In this document: in pieces, positions 6,816 through 14,436 of the stretch
Position numbering within the stretch: the stretch's first letter is position 1
Layout of the letters: the number at the start of each line of letters is the position of its first letter
The notes under the pieces: generated by a model
The model's input: the letters and a program-made list of their open reading frames with translations, nothing else
What the model was told of the DNA's origin: nothing
Database searches by the model: none
Position numbers and translations under genes: made by a program
Assembly: GCA_905207705.1 (NCBI GenBank)
Contig: CAJLMA010000015.1
Span: 1 to 43,057 of the forward strand
From: an uncultured Prevotellaceae bacterium
GTDB lineage: Bacteria > Bacteroidota > Bacteroidia > Bacteroidales > Muribaculaceae
Direction: 5' to 3'
Length of the DNA: 43,057 nt

Positions 6816-6823
6816 TCAGTCGG

Positions 6824-6831
6824 CAAAGTTA
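6824..6831 (-). promoter_or_regulatory. -7 box of the MATE gene
   Basis: The minus strand reads TAACTTTG, a perfect TAnnTTTG, ending 8 bp from the ATG. A TTG lies 17 bp upstream, shorter than the usual 19-21 bp. The transcript would be nearly leaderless. Confidence 0.4.
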
Positions 6832-6982
6832 ATAAATTATATTGTAACCAACCGTAGAGAGTGCTTTTTTGGAGTTAATGTATTTTTGACGTCGTGACAG
6901 GAATAGGGGCCCGCGGTTGCTGTTGGTCGGTGAAAAAGTGGTAAATTTGTCATCTGAACCATTTCTATATATGCAGAATATC

Positions 6983-8566
6983 ATGAATAAAGTAATTTTC
7001 ATATTGCTACTGTCGATAATGTCGAATATTACAGCTGTCGCGCATAAGGAACTGACTCGGGCGGAGTTGGACGTCCTTGACAATGCTTTGTTGATGAAGG
7101 AAGAGTATGATAACAGGAAAATCATGCGCATCGACTCGTTACGTTCTGTCATGGCAGGGTTGAAAGATGATGGGTATAAGAGGGGCAATGTCATGTGCGA
7201 CATAGCACAGCAATACGAAACATTTATTTCGGATTCGGCTTTGGCTTATTATGGCCGTGCTGGTCTCCTTGCGGGAGAATTGCAAGACACGACCCTCATG
7301 CTAAGGAGTAAATTTGGAAAAATCAAAGTGCTGGGCATAATGGGATTTTTCAAGGAAGGGGTTGCTGAACTCGATTCGATAGAAAGTCGCGGAGTGCCGG
7401 ATGAGCTGAGAGAGATGTGGCTCGGTTGCGGCAGGCAGCTTTATTCATATATGGTGGTCTATACAATGCAAGGAAACAGCAAGCATGTGGATGATTACTT
7501 ACTTGAATATACAAACAAATTTGACTATTACTGTGAGGAATTGTTGAAGTTGCTTGATACTGAAAGCTATGAACATAAATTGTTTCTTGGTGAGTCCTTG
7601 TGCGAGACTCAACCAAAAAGAGCCAAACGGCTTCTGGCAGAAGTAATGGAAAATGTGCCGATAGACAATAATCTTTACGCAAGGGCGGCAGCCAATATGG
7701 CATCAATAAAGGAAAATGAGGATAATTTTGAGGAAGCAGCATATTACTTGGCTTTGTCGGCGATATCCGACATAAAATCATCGGTCAAAGAAAACACGTC
7801 GTTGCAGAAATTGGCGGTGTATCTATATGACAAAGGAGATATAAATCATGCGTATTCCTACATTTCGGCATCTTTGTCGGACGCTGTGTTTTGTAATGCC
7901 CGTCTTCGCATGTCGGAAATTTCCAATATTCTTCCGCTTATTGACGGAGCGTATAAGATGCAATTGGAGAAAAAGCACAAGTTGCTGTTGTTCACGACAC
8001 TTGTGGCCACATTACTGACGCTCGGTCTCGTGTTTGCCGTATTTTTCGTGTCAAAGCAGATGCGCAAGTTGAACATCACACGTCAGCATCTTAAAGAAGC
8101 CAATAAAATCAAGGAGGAGTACATGGGGCATTTCTTGGACCTCTGCTCAATATACATGGAACGTCTTGACAATTTTTGCAAGGTAGTGACCCGCAAGCTT
8201 ACTACGGGACAAGTAGAGGACTTGATAAAAATGACTAAATCGTCAAAGTTTGCCGAAGAGCAACATAAACAATTTTATGAAAACTTCGACGGAGTGTTCT
8301 TGCATATATATCCGACATTTATAGATGAATTCAATAAATTATTATTGCCCGATGAGCGCATAGTGGTAAAAGACCACGGCAAACTTACGACCGAATTGCG
8401 CATATTTGCTTTTTTGAAAATGGGAGTCGAAGACAGTAATAAAATAGCCAGTTTTCTGCATTACTCGGTAAATACGATATATGCTTACAGAAACAAGGTT
8501 AAAAACAAAGCTATCGATAGAGAACATTTTGAAGAAAATGTGAAGAAAATCGGCAGTTTCTTATAA
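6983..8566 (+). CDS. DUF6377-type membrane-anchored regulator
   Basis: A 527-residue protein from the ATG at 6983 (MNKVIFILLLSIMSNITAVAHKE, a signal peptide). The frame is open further upstream, but a -7-like TAAATTTG at 6942-6949 argues for this start. Residues about 30-325 are helical TPR-like repeats in the periplasm. A membrane segment lies near 333-354, followed by a coiled segment (RKLNITRQHLKEANKIKEEYMGH) and the cytoplasmic DUF6377 domain. The C-terminal part, DSNKIASFLHYSVNTIYAYRNKVKNKA, looks like a LuxR-type helix-turn-helix. Such Bacteroidetes proteins are thought to be one-component membrane regulators. The signal and targets are unknown. The downstream non-coding RNA is on the same strand but has its own promoter. 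Confidence 0.82.
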   Translation: MNKVIFILLLSIMSNITAVAHKELTRAELDVLDNALLMKEEYDNRKIMRIDSLRSVMAGLKDDGYKRGNVMCDIAQQYETFISDSALAYYGRAGLLAGELQDTTLMLRSKFGKIKVLGIMGFFKEGVAELDSIESRGVPDELREMWLGCGRQLYSYMVVYTMQGNSKHVDDYLLEYTNKFDYYCEELLKLLDTESYEHKLFLGESLCETQPKRAKRLLAEVMENVPIDNNLYARAAANMASIKENEDNFEEAAYYLALSAISDIKSSVKENTSLQKLAVYLYDKGDINHAYSYISASLSDAVFCNARLRMSEISNILPLIDGAYKMQLEKKHKLLLFTTLVATLLTLGLVFAVFFVSKQMRKLNITRQHLKEANKIKEEYMGHFLDLCSIYMERLDNFCKVVTRKLTTGQVEDLIKMTKSSKFAEEQHKQFYENFDGVFLHIYPTFIDEFNKLLLPDERIVVKDHGKLTTELRIFAFLKMGVEDSNKIASFLHYSVNTIYAYRNKVKNKAIDREHFEENVKKIGSFL

Positions 8567-8697
8567 TATTTATATTTATATTTTTGGAAAATTAAAATAT
8601 AGTTATCCTTTTGTATATCAATGATATATGCTATATAAATTCTAAATATGATTTATATTTTGCTTATATAAAGTGGCGAATGCGCAAATGTTGATTT

Positions 8698-8705
8698 TAT
8701 ATTTG
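8698..8705 (+). promoter_or_regulatory. -7 box of the putative non-coding RNA
   Basis: TATATTTG is a perfect TAnnTTTG box placed immediately before the long stem that starts at 8707. No clear TTG lies 19-21 bp upstream, so recognition would depend mainly on the -7 box. Confidence 0.45.
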
Positions 8706-8706
8706 C

Positions 8707-9040
8707 AGTGGAAAACGAGGCATAGCATCGACACCTGCATTTTCAAGATGCATCTGTCGCTCTGGAATAAGGGATGAAGCTTGCCTGTTTGCCACTGGAT
8801 TCCTAACCGTGTATATAACCAATTTTTAAGTTTGTTTTAATATGCCGGTTGTGAGTATTGGTACTCGGCAAGCGCGGAGGTCTCCGGTAGGTATGATTTC
8901 TGTATGTAGAAACAAGGCATGCGGGAAAGAAGATTAAGGTGAAAAGATGTTTAGGTTTGTTTAGAAATGGTAGATTTGAAAAATGCGCTTCTTATGCGCT
9001 AAAGAAACAAAGGGGTCTTTCGTGAGAAAGGCCCCTTATT
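8707..9040 (+). ncRNA. putative structured non-coding RNA
   Basis: Between a perfect -7 box (8698-8705) and a strong terminator (9010-9040) lies about 330 nt without a credible reading frame. The first 90 nt fold as a long rod: AGTGG (8707-8711) with CCACT (8792-8796), then AACGAGGCA with TGCCTGTT, then CGACA with TGTCG, then TGCAT with ATGCA around a small loop. Further hairpins follow: GAGTA/TACTC, CGGAG/CTCCG, and GCGC/GCGC near 8985-9000. I cannot match it to tmRNA, RNase P or SRP RNA landmarks. It could be a Bacteroidales-specific RNA such as the Rfam Bacteroidales-1 class or a 6S-like RNA. That would need a covariance search. Confidence 0.5.
9010..9040 (+). terminator. terminator of the putative non-coding RNA
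   Basis: GGGGTCTTTC (9012-9021) pairs with GAAAGGCCCC (9026-9035), with one G-T pair and a GTGA tetraloop, followed by TTATTGTTG. It sits 182 bp before the manC start, so it separates the two units. Confidence 0.75.
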
Positions 9041-9151
9041 GTTGTGCAGCCTTTCTCCCGTCCAATCTGTTGAAAAGCGCCGAGCTTTATGTTTTTTAGA
9101 TTCTTTTATTAATATTTACGCGACATTTAAGATAAAATATATTTTGAAGCC

Positions 9152-9181
9152 TTGAATACAGCCATTTATTTATTAACTTAG
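9152..9181 (+). promoter_or_regulatory. probable manC promoter
   Basis: TTG (9152-9154), a 19-bp spacer and TAACTTAG (9174-9181), one base off the TAnnTTTG consensus. This leaves a leader of about 28 nt before the ATG at 9217. Confidence 0.4.
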
Positions 9182-9216
9182 CAAAGAAATAAAAACATTC
9201 AACCATATTGCATGTC

Positions 9217-10296
9217 ATGAGTAATAGATATTGTGTCATAATGGGCGGAGGTGTAGGAAGCCGTTTCTGGCCTTACAGCCGAGCCAACATGCCAAAGCAG
9301 TTTATAGATTTCTTGGGCACGGGACGCTCTTTGTTGCAAATGAGTTACGACCGCGCCCGAAGCATCGTTCCGGCAGAGAACATCATAGTGGTTACCAATG
9401 AGGCTTATGTGGCTCTTGTGAAGCAGCAGTTGCCCGATCTTGCCGATTCGCAGATTCTTGCCGAGCCGGTGAGGCGTAATACGGCTCCTTGTGTCGCATG
9501 GGCCGCTTATCATATAAAATCACTTAATCCTAAAGGCGTTATGGTGGTGGCTCCGAGCGATCATCTCATATTGAACGAGAATTTGTACAAGGAAGACATA
9601 CTTGCAGGATTTGATTTTGTGGAGAATCATGACGCGTTGCTTACGCTTGGCATAAAGCCAAATCGTCCTGAGACGGGATATGGCTATATTCAAGTGGGAG
9701 AAATGTCGGATACCGACAATATCATGCATGTGAAGACATTTACCGAAAAGCCTAACCTTGAGCTTGCACGGGTGTTTGTGGAAAGCGGTGAATTCTTCTG
9801 GAACTCGGGTATCTTCTTGTGGTCGGCCGACAGCATAATAAAGGCTCTTAAAGATTATGCGCCCGACGTGTACGACAAGTTTGAAGCCGGCAAGGAAAAT
9901 TTCGGGACCGAAAAGGAACAAAGTTTCATAAACGACAAGTTCCCGGCATGCCCGAATATTTCCATAGATTTTGCGGTAATGGAAAAAACGCCTAATGTCT
10001 TTGTGTCGTGCGTCAGCTTTGGGTGGAACGACCTTGGCACATGGGGGGTGCTGTATGAATACTCGCCGAAGAGCAAGGAGGGCAATGTGTCGCAAAATTG
10101 CAATGCCATGCTCTACAATTGCCATAACAACATGATTGCTGCAAAACCCGGAAAATTGATTGTAGCATCGGGACTTAAGAATTTTATAGTAGCCGATTCC
10201 GACGACGTGCTGTTGATATGTCCGCAGTCGGAAGAACAACGCATCAAGCAGTATGTGAATGATGTCAAGTCATCGTTTGGCGACAAATATTTGTAA
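9217..10296 (+). CDS. manC: mannose-1-phosphate guanylyltransferase
   Basis: A 359-residue cytoplasmic enzyme that makes GDP-mannose from mannose-1-phosphate and GTP, the donor for mannose- and fucose-containing surface glycans. The N-terminus has the nucleotidyltransferase signature GGGVGSRFWPYSRANMPKQF. Further motifs are APSDHLI, KTFTEKP, FFWNSGIFLW and VSFGWNDLGTW. The length fits the short monofunctional form: the C-terminal phosphomannose isomerase domain of bifunctional ManC/AlgA proteins is absent. A TTG lies nine bases upstream in frame, but the ATG at 9217 gives the normal N-terminus (MSNRYCVIMGGG). A terminator at 10327-10369 ends the unit, so the flippase gene is transcribed separately. 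Confidence 0.93.
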   Translation: MSNRYCVIMGGGVGSRFWPYSRANMPKQFIDFLGTGRSLLQMSYDRARSIVPAENIIVVTNEAYVALVKQQLPDLADSQILAEPVRRNTAPCVAWAAYHIKSLNPKGVMVVAPSDHLILNENLYKEDILAGFDFVENHDALLTLGIKPNRPETGYGYIQVGEMSDTDNIMHVKTFTEKPNLELARVFVESGEFFWNSGIFLWSADSIIKALKDYAPDVYDKFEAGKENFGTEKEQSFINDKFPACPNISIDFAVMEKTPNVFVSCVSFGWNDLGTWGVLYEYSPKSKEGNVSQNCNAMLYNCHNNMIAAKPGKLIVASGLKNFIVADSDDVLLICPQSEEQRIKQYVNDVKSSFGDKYL

Positions 10297-10326
10297 AACT
10301 TGATTTATTCGAGTTTTGAGGACATG

Positions 10327-10369
10327 TTGCCACTCTGTCGGTAGGACCGTGGGGGTGGCAATATTTTTA
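10327..10369 (+). terminator. terminator after manC
   Basis: TTGCCAC (10327-10333) pairs with GTGGCAA (10355-10361), with a partly paired interior. TATTTTTAT follows. Confidence 0.75.
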
Positions 10370-10439
10370 TAAGCCGATTTAATTCCGGCAGTGGTAAGAA
10401 ATGGACAAGTACTTTTTTACTATTTTATATGACTTGCAC

Positions 10440-10524
10440 TATATTTCGATAAGACAGGCTTCGTTTCGGCAATAAAAATAAGCAAGCTCATTTTTCCCAT
10501 TGCACTCAACTTGCACTATCTTTG
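10440..10524 (+). promoter_or_regulatory. duplicated promoter module upstream of the flippase gene (copy 1)
   Basis: The downstream promoter is TTTC (10493-10496), a 20-bp spacer and TATCTTTG (10517-10524). The spacer carries the shared block TTGCACTCAACTTGCAC. An upstream degenerate copy ends in CTTGCACTATATTTC (-7 box 10440-10447). Between them is GATAAGACAGG...CGTTTCGGCAATA and CAAGCTCATTTTT. The same layout precedes tyrS and ruvB. The ATG at 10531 is six bases after the -7 box, so the transcript is leaderless or nearly so. Confidence 0.7.
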
Positions 10525-10530
10525 CACAAG

Positions 10531-11976
10531 ATGGAAGAGGTTAATCTAAAACAAAAAACGGCACGGACGTTGAAGTGGAACACTATCGACAGATTGTCGT
10601 CGCAGGTGCTTTATGCCATTACAGGCATCGTGCTTGCCAATTTGTTGCCTCCCGATGCATTCGGTCTTGTGGGCGCCATCCTTGTGTTTCAAGCTTTCGC
10701 CACGCTGTTTGTCGATAGTGGATTTTCTAATGCGTTGATACAGAAGAAATCACCGACCGACGTAGATTACACCACAGCTTTTTATTTCAACCTTGGGATG
10801 AGCATGGCAATCTATGTGATTCTGTGGTTTTGTTCGCCATTCATTGACGACATATTCAATGCCGACGGAAGGCTCGTAGCTCCGGCTCGTGTTATGTTCC
10901 TGTCGTTTGTGATAAATGCGACTGCGATAGTGCAGACCAATCGGCTAATGAAGCGCATGGATGTCAAGATGATAGCCGTGAGCAACTCGATAGGGCTTGT
11001 CGTGAGTGGAGTAGTGGGCATCTGGCTGGCTCTTTCGGGTAAAGGCGTATGGGCGATAGTGTGGCAGACGATAGCATTGTCGTCTGTCAAATCGTTGATA
11101 TTGTGGCTTACGTCCAAATGGCATCCGAAAGGTGGTTTCAGCATGGACTCTTTGCGTTCGATTTTCTCGGTGGGCGTTGGCGTAATGGTCAGCTCATTCC
11201 TTAACATATTGTTCCAGAACATATATTCGTTCATGATAGGAGCTTTTTACAATTTGTCTAAACTTGGCTGTTATACTCAGGCCGACAAATGGAGCAAAAT
11301 GGGCATTACATCTATTTCTCAAGTCGTAACGGCATCGTTCCTGCCCATATTGAGCGGTTGTCAGGATGACCCGGAACGATTCAAGCGGATGATGTCGAAG
11401 ACAAATAAATTCACGGCTTATGTCGTGTTCCCGTGCATGCTCTTGCTCGTTGTGGTTGCCACGCCGGTTTTTCATATCCTTTTTGGCACAAAGTGGGATG
11501 AGGCGATACCGTTGTTCCAGTTGCTTGCGTTGCGTGGCATTTTCATAGTGTTAACATCATTGTATAACAACCACATCCTTGCCATAGGCGCGGCACGGAA
11601 GATAGTTTATTCTGAGGCCGTGAAGGACGGGTTGGCCATTGTCGCCATTGTGGCCACAATCCCGTTTGGCATAGAATGGCTTGTAGGGGGGCAGGTCATA
11701 GCTGCATTCGTATATTTTATTTATGCCGTGTGGCTCACGTCGTCGGTTACCGGGTGTGGCTTGGCAGGTATGGTTAAAGAGTTGGTTCCGTATGCGGCCA
11801 TATCGATGGCCGGATCCGTGCCTGCATGGCTGCTTGGGCAAGTTGTCGGGTCGGCGTGGCTGTTATTGCCGGCCCAATTGGTCGTTTTTGCATGTATATA
11901 CTTGCTTATAAATTACTTATTGCGGTCGCGCATACAGCAGGAAGTTTTGGGGTACTTGTTGAAACGCAAAGTGTAA
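10531..11976 (+). CDS. lipopolysaccharide/polysaccharide flippase (Wzx-type)
   Basis: A 481-residue inner-membrane protein with about 12-14 hydrophobic segments. The N-terminus (LKQKTARTLKWNTIDRLSSQ, then LYAITGIVLANLLPPDAFGLVG) and FVDSGFSNALIQKKSPTDVD near residue 72 are characteristic of the PST branch of oligosaccharide flippases (WzxC-like). These move undecaprenyl-linked glycan units across the inner membrane. It lies downstream of manC, which supplies GDP-mannose, but has its own promoter. The ATG at 10531 is chosen because the upstream TTG (10522) overlaps the -7 box. No glycosyltransferase is adjacent, so the glycan it serves is unknown. Confidence 0.88.
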   Translation: MEEVNLKQKTARTLKWNTIDRLSSQVLYAITGIVLANLLPPDAFGLVGAILVFQAFATLFVDSGFSNALIQKKSPTDVDYTTAFYFNLGMSMAIYVILWFCSPFIDDIFNADGRLVAPARVMFLSFVINATAIVQTNRLMKRMDVKMIAVSNSIGLVVSGVVGIWLALSGKGVWAIVWQTIALSSVKSLILWLTSKWHPKGGFSMDSLRSIFSVGVGVMVSSFLNILFQNIYSFMIGAFYNLSKLGCYTQADKWSKMGITSISQVVTASFLPILSGCQDDPERFKRMMSKTNKFTAYVVFPCMLLLVVVATPVFHILFGTKWDEAIPLFQLLALRGIFIVLTSLYNNHILAIGAARKIVYSEAVKDGLAIVAIVATIPFGIEWLVGGQVIAAFVYFIYAVWLTSSVTGCGLAGMVKELVPYAAISMAGSVPAWLLGQVVGSAWLLLPAQLVVFACIYLLINYLLRSRIQQEVLGYLLKRKV

Positions 11977-12003
11977 AAACCGCCATCGTCAGGAAGCCGA
12001 TAA

Positions 12004-12035
12004 TTTGCATAGCTTGCGCTTAATTGTTAGATTTG
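12004..12035 (+). promoter_or_regulatory. promoter of the TlpA-like lipoprotein gene
   Basis: TTTG (12004-12007), a 20-bp spacer and TAGATTTG (12028-12035) match the Bacteroidetes consensus, 36 bp before the ATG. Confidence 0.7.
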
Positions 12036-12070
12036 CAGATAATAATTAAACAAGAAATCATAGTTAAGAG

Positions 12071-13201
12071 ATGAATGTAAAGATTTTCGCGGCAATATGT
12101 GCCGCAATAATGCTTGTGGCATGCCAGCAAAACAAGAGTGCCGACATAAGCGGACATTTGCAAGGATTGGAAAATGATACAATCTATATGCAAGCTGTTT
12201 CAATCAATAACGGGCAAGATTTTTATGTGGATACAGTAGTCGTACAACCCGATGGTTCGTTTTCAATCAATTTGAAAAACAATGCCGAGTTGAATAATAT
12301 TTACTTGATTCAATCGGATGGAATGTCTATTGCTCGCATAGTCAACTTCTTATATTTGCCCGGCAAGCATGTTGAGGTGAACGGAAGCATAGGCAACATG
12401 ACAATAAACGGAGACGATGACTTTTATGGCGATTGCAACGAGTTGTGGAACAAAGTGGAAACATTTATTGTGAAATCAGACTCGCTTGGCTCAGAAACAA
12501 TGAAGTTGATTGCCGCAGGCGCATCGCAAGATTCTGTCATGGCCAAGTATATGCCGTTGTTAGATGAGCAGTTTTCGCAATTCTTGGATGCGCAGATGGG
12601 CTATGTTCGACAAAACTTGGACAAAGACGTGGCATTGTATGGGTTGTTGGCGTTGCCCTTTGACTCGGTGAATACAGCGCTGCCGCAATTGGGCGAATCG
12701 GTTAAGACCGGCCGACTGGCCGCGGTGTACCAATTGTTGAATGAAAGGTGCAATGATGAAATGTTGCGTGAACAAGCTATAGATGCATTAAAGGAAGGTA
12801 GTGAAGCTCCCGATTTTACGTTGAAGGATATTGACGGGAAAGACTTCAAGTTGTCGTCATTGAGAGGAAAATATGTCGTGCTTGACTTCTGGGGCAGTTG
12901 GTGCGGATGGTGCATAAAAGGCATTCCCGACATGAAGGCTGCTTATGCAAAACACTCGGGCAAGGTGGAGTTCGTGGGAATAGACTGCAATGATACGGAG
13001 CAGGACTGGAAAGAAGCTTTGGAGGAACATGACATGCCGTGGATACATGTGCGCAATGAGGGTAATCCCGATGTGTCGGTAATGTATGGCATAGAAGGTT
13101 ATCCTACAAAGATAATAGTTGGCAAGGACGGTAAAATCATAAAGAAAATCGTAGGTGAGGATCCTGAGTTCTATAAGTTCCTTGACGAACTTTTGAAATA
13201 A
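12071..13201 (+). CDS. TlpA-like thiol-disulfide oxidoreductase lipoprotein (DUF4369-type N-terminus)
   Basis: A 376-residue lipoprotein. The signal peptide ends in the lipobox LVAC, with Cys18 as the lipidated residue. Residues about 25-110 (ISGHLQGLENDTIYMQ...) resemble the DUF4369 beta domain common in Bacteroidetes. A helical linker follows. The C-terminal third is a thioredoxin fold of the TlpA/ResA class: APDFTLKDIDGKDFKLSSLRGKYVVLDFWG, then the active site CGWC at 278-281, then the cis-Pro segment GYPTKI. It probably reduces or exchanges disulfides of exported proteins or apocytochromes in the periplasm. The Q-Q-N-K after the lipidated Cys lacks the acidic surface-export signal, so it likely faces the periplasm. 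Confidence 0.9.
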   Translation: MNVKIFAAICAAIMLVACQQNKSADISGHLQGLENDTIYMQAVSINNGQDFYVDTVVVQPDGSFSINLKNNAELNNIYLIQSDGMSIARIVNFLYLPGKHVEVNGSIGNMTINGDDDFYGDCNELWNKVETFIVKSDSLGSETMKLIAAGASQDSVMAKYMPLLDEQFSQFLDAQMGYVRQNLDKDVALYGLLALPFDSVNTALPQLGESVKTGRLAAVYQLLNERCNDEMLREQAIDALKEGSEAPDFTLKDIDGKDFKLSSLRGKYVVLDFWGSWCGWCIKGIPDMKAAYAKHSGKVEFVGIDCNDTEQDWKEALEEHDMPWIHVRNEGNPDVSVMYGIEGYPTKIIVGKDGKIIKKIVGEDPEFYKFLDELLK

Positions 13202-13304
13202 GACTGATTCTTAGGAAATATGTTGATTCGGCAATGATGGCTAATTGAATGAGCCTGTGTGGCGAGACATTATTGCCGAATTAACTTTTAAAAACCATTC
13301 TGTT

Positions 13305-14045
13305 ATGCAATATTGGGTACATATTGATGGCCTTCAACGCGGACCGATGACGCTTGATGAGCTTATAGGGTTGGGTGTGACTCGAGAGACTTATGTCTGG
13401 AGGATCGGCCTCAAGGATTGGATACAGGCTAAGGACTTGAGTGAATTGTCGGGATACTTCAATATTCCTGAGGTAAAAGATGAAAATTCGGCGATTGAAA
13501 AAACTGAAGTTCAACCGGATGAAGTTCAGCGGAATAGCGAGGAAATAAAAACTGTCGATTCGGACGAAATCAAATCAAATGAGCGTCAATCTGTAACAGG
13601 TGACGTCGTCGCAGATGAAGATAAAAAGAAAGACAAGGAAGGTGTTGCCCAAGATGCTGAAAAAGAGGATGAAATAATATCGGAAGAGCGTATCCCGGCT
13701 ATCGAACCCGAGCAAATTACTGAAGAGGTTGATACAAAAAAAACAGGACAAACCGTGCCTCCGCCTGTCTCCGGCACATGGACAACGCCTCAAAACGACA
13801 ATTGGCAACCGGCTCCCGAATGTCCGCCTACCAATCTCGTGTGGGCAATATTGGCGACAGTGCTTTGTTGTCAGATACTGGGAATAGTAGCAATAATCTA
13901 TGCCGCGCAGGTAGAGTCGAAATACAGGATGGGACAATATGACTTGGCGCGTAAGTACAGCGACCGTGCTGCCATCTGGTGCATGGTGAGCATTGTTGCC
14001 GGTCTTGTTTATGTGCCGGTAGCTTTCATAGTGGCCTTGCTGTGA
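13305..14045 (+). CDS. GYF_2 (DUF4339) / CD225-dispanin membrane protein
   Basis: A 246-residue protein from the ATG at 13305. Residues 1-50 (MQYWVHIDGLQRGPMTLDEL, then YVWRIGLKDWIQAKDL) form a GYF_2 domain, a small peptide-binding fold. Residues about 55-165 are a charged, Glu/Lys-rich, probably disordered linker. Residues about 175-246 hold two membrane segments with NLVWAILATVLCCQILGIVAIIYAAQVESKY, a clear CD225/dispanin domain. Proteins of this layout are widespread in Bacteroidetes and of unknown function. The stop is 2 bp before the start of the DUF2752 gene, with which it forms a transcription unit. The frame is open upstream to 13245, but that part has no GYF similarity. Confidence 0.85.
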   Translation: MQYWVHIDGLQRGPMTLDELIGLGVTRETYVWRIGLKDWIQAKDLSELSGYFNIPEVKDENSAIEKTEVQPDEVQRNSEEIKTVDSDEIKSNERQSVTGDVVADEDKKKDKEGVAQDAEKEDEIISEERIPAIEPEQITEEVDTKKTGQTVPPPVSGTWTTPQNDNWQPAPECPPTNLVWAILATVLCCQILGIVAIIYAAQVESKYRMGQYDLARKYSDRAAIWCMVSIVAGLVYVPVAFIVALL

Positions 14046-14047
14046 CA

Positions 14048-14425
14048 ATGGTGCGCAAGTATGTCGTTATTGCGGTTCTGGCATCAATCCTGTTGGCATG
14101 TGTAGTCTTGTATCTTATTTTTGATCCATCGGAGAATTCTTTCTTTCCCAAATGCCCGTTTCTGCTTGTCACAGGATACAAGTGTCCCGGATGCGGAAGC
14201 CAGCGTGTCATACACTCGTTGTTGGAAGGAGATATAATTGCGGCCTTTAAATACAATGCGTTGATGGTGCTTTCTTTGCCGGTCATTGCAATTTATGGAT
14301 ATGCTGAACTTGTAAGGACAAAAAAAGCGCGGCTATATCGTTGTTTATGCGACAGCCGCGTCATTTGGAGCATATTTGCCGTTGTGATTGCGTGGTGGGT
14401 GTTACGCAACGTATTCGGATGGTAG
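14048..14425 (+). CDS. DUF2752 membrane protein
   Basis: A 125-residue protein with three hydrophobic segments (near residues 5-23, 70-88 and 105-122). The family signature CPFLLVTGYKCPGCGSQR is present near residues 36-53; its Cys-Pro-Gly-Cys-Gly could bind metal or form disulfides. DUF2752 proteins are of unknown function and are often encoded beside CD225/GYF proteins, as here. The ATG at 14048 is 2 bp after the preceding stop, implying translational coupling. It converges with the sigma-like gene, 11 bp away, with no obvious terminator. Confidence 0.85.
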   Translation: MVRKYVVIAVLASILLACVVLYLIFDPSENSFFPKCPFLLVTGYKCPGCGSQRVIHSLLEGDIIAAFKYNALMVLSLPVIAIYGYAELVRTKKARLYRCLCDSRVIWSIFAVVIAWWVLRNVFGW

Positions 14426-14436
14426 TCAGGCCAAAT

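Noticed and set aside
8785..8800. TTTGCCACTGG resembles a cobalamin-riboswitch CACTG segment
   Set aside because: The B12 box and other conserved blocks are missing, a terminator separates it from manC, and manC is not a B12-related gene.
9520..10239. Long minus-strand frame (239 codons) antisense to manC
   Set aside because: The plus strand encodes a full set of ManC motifs. The antisense frame is a composition artefact with no family match.
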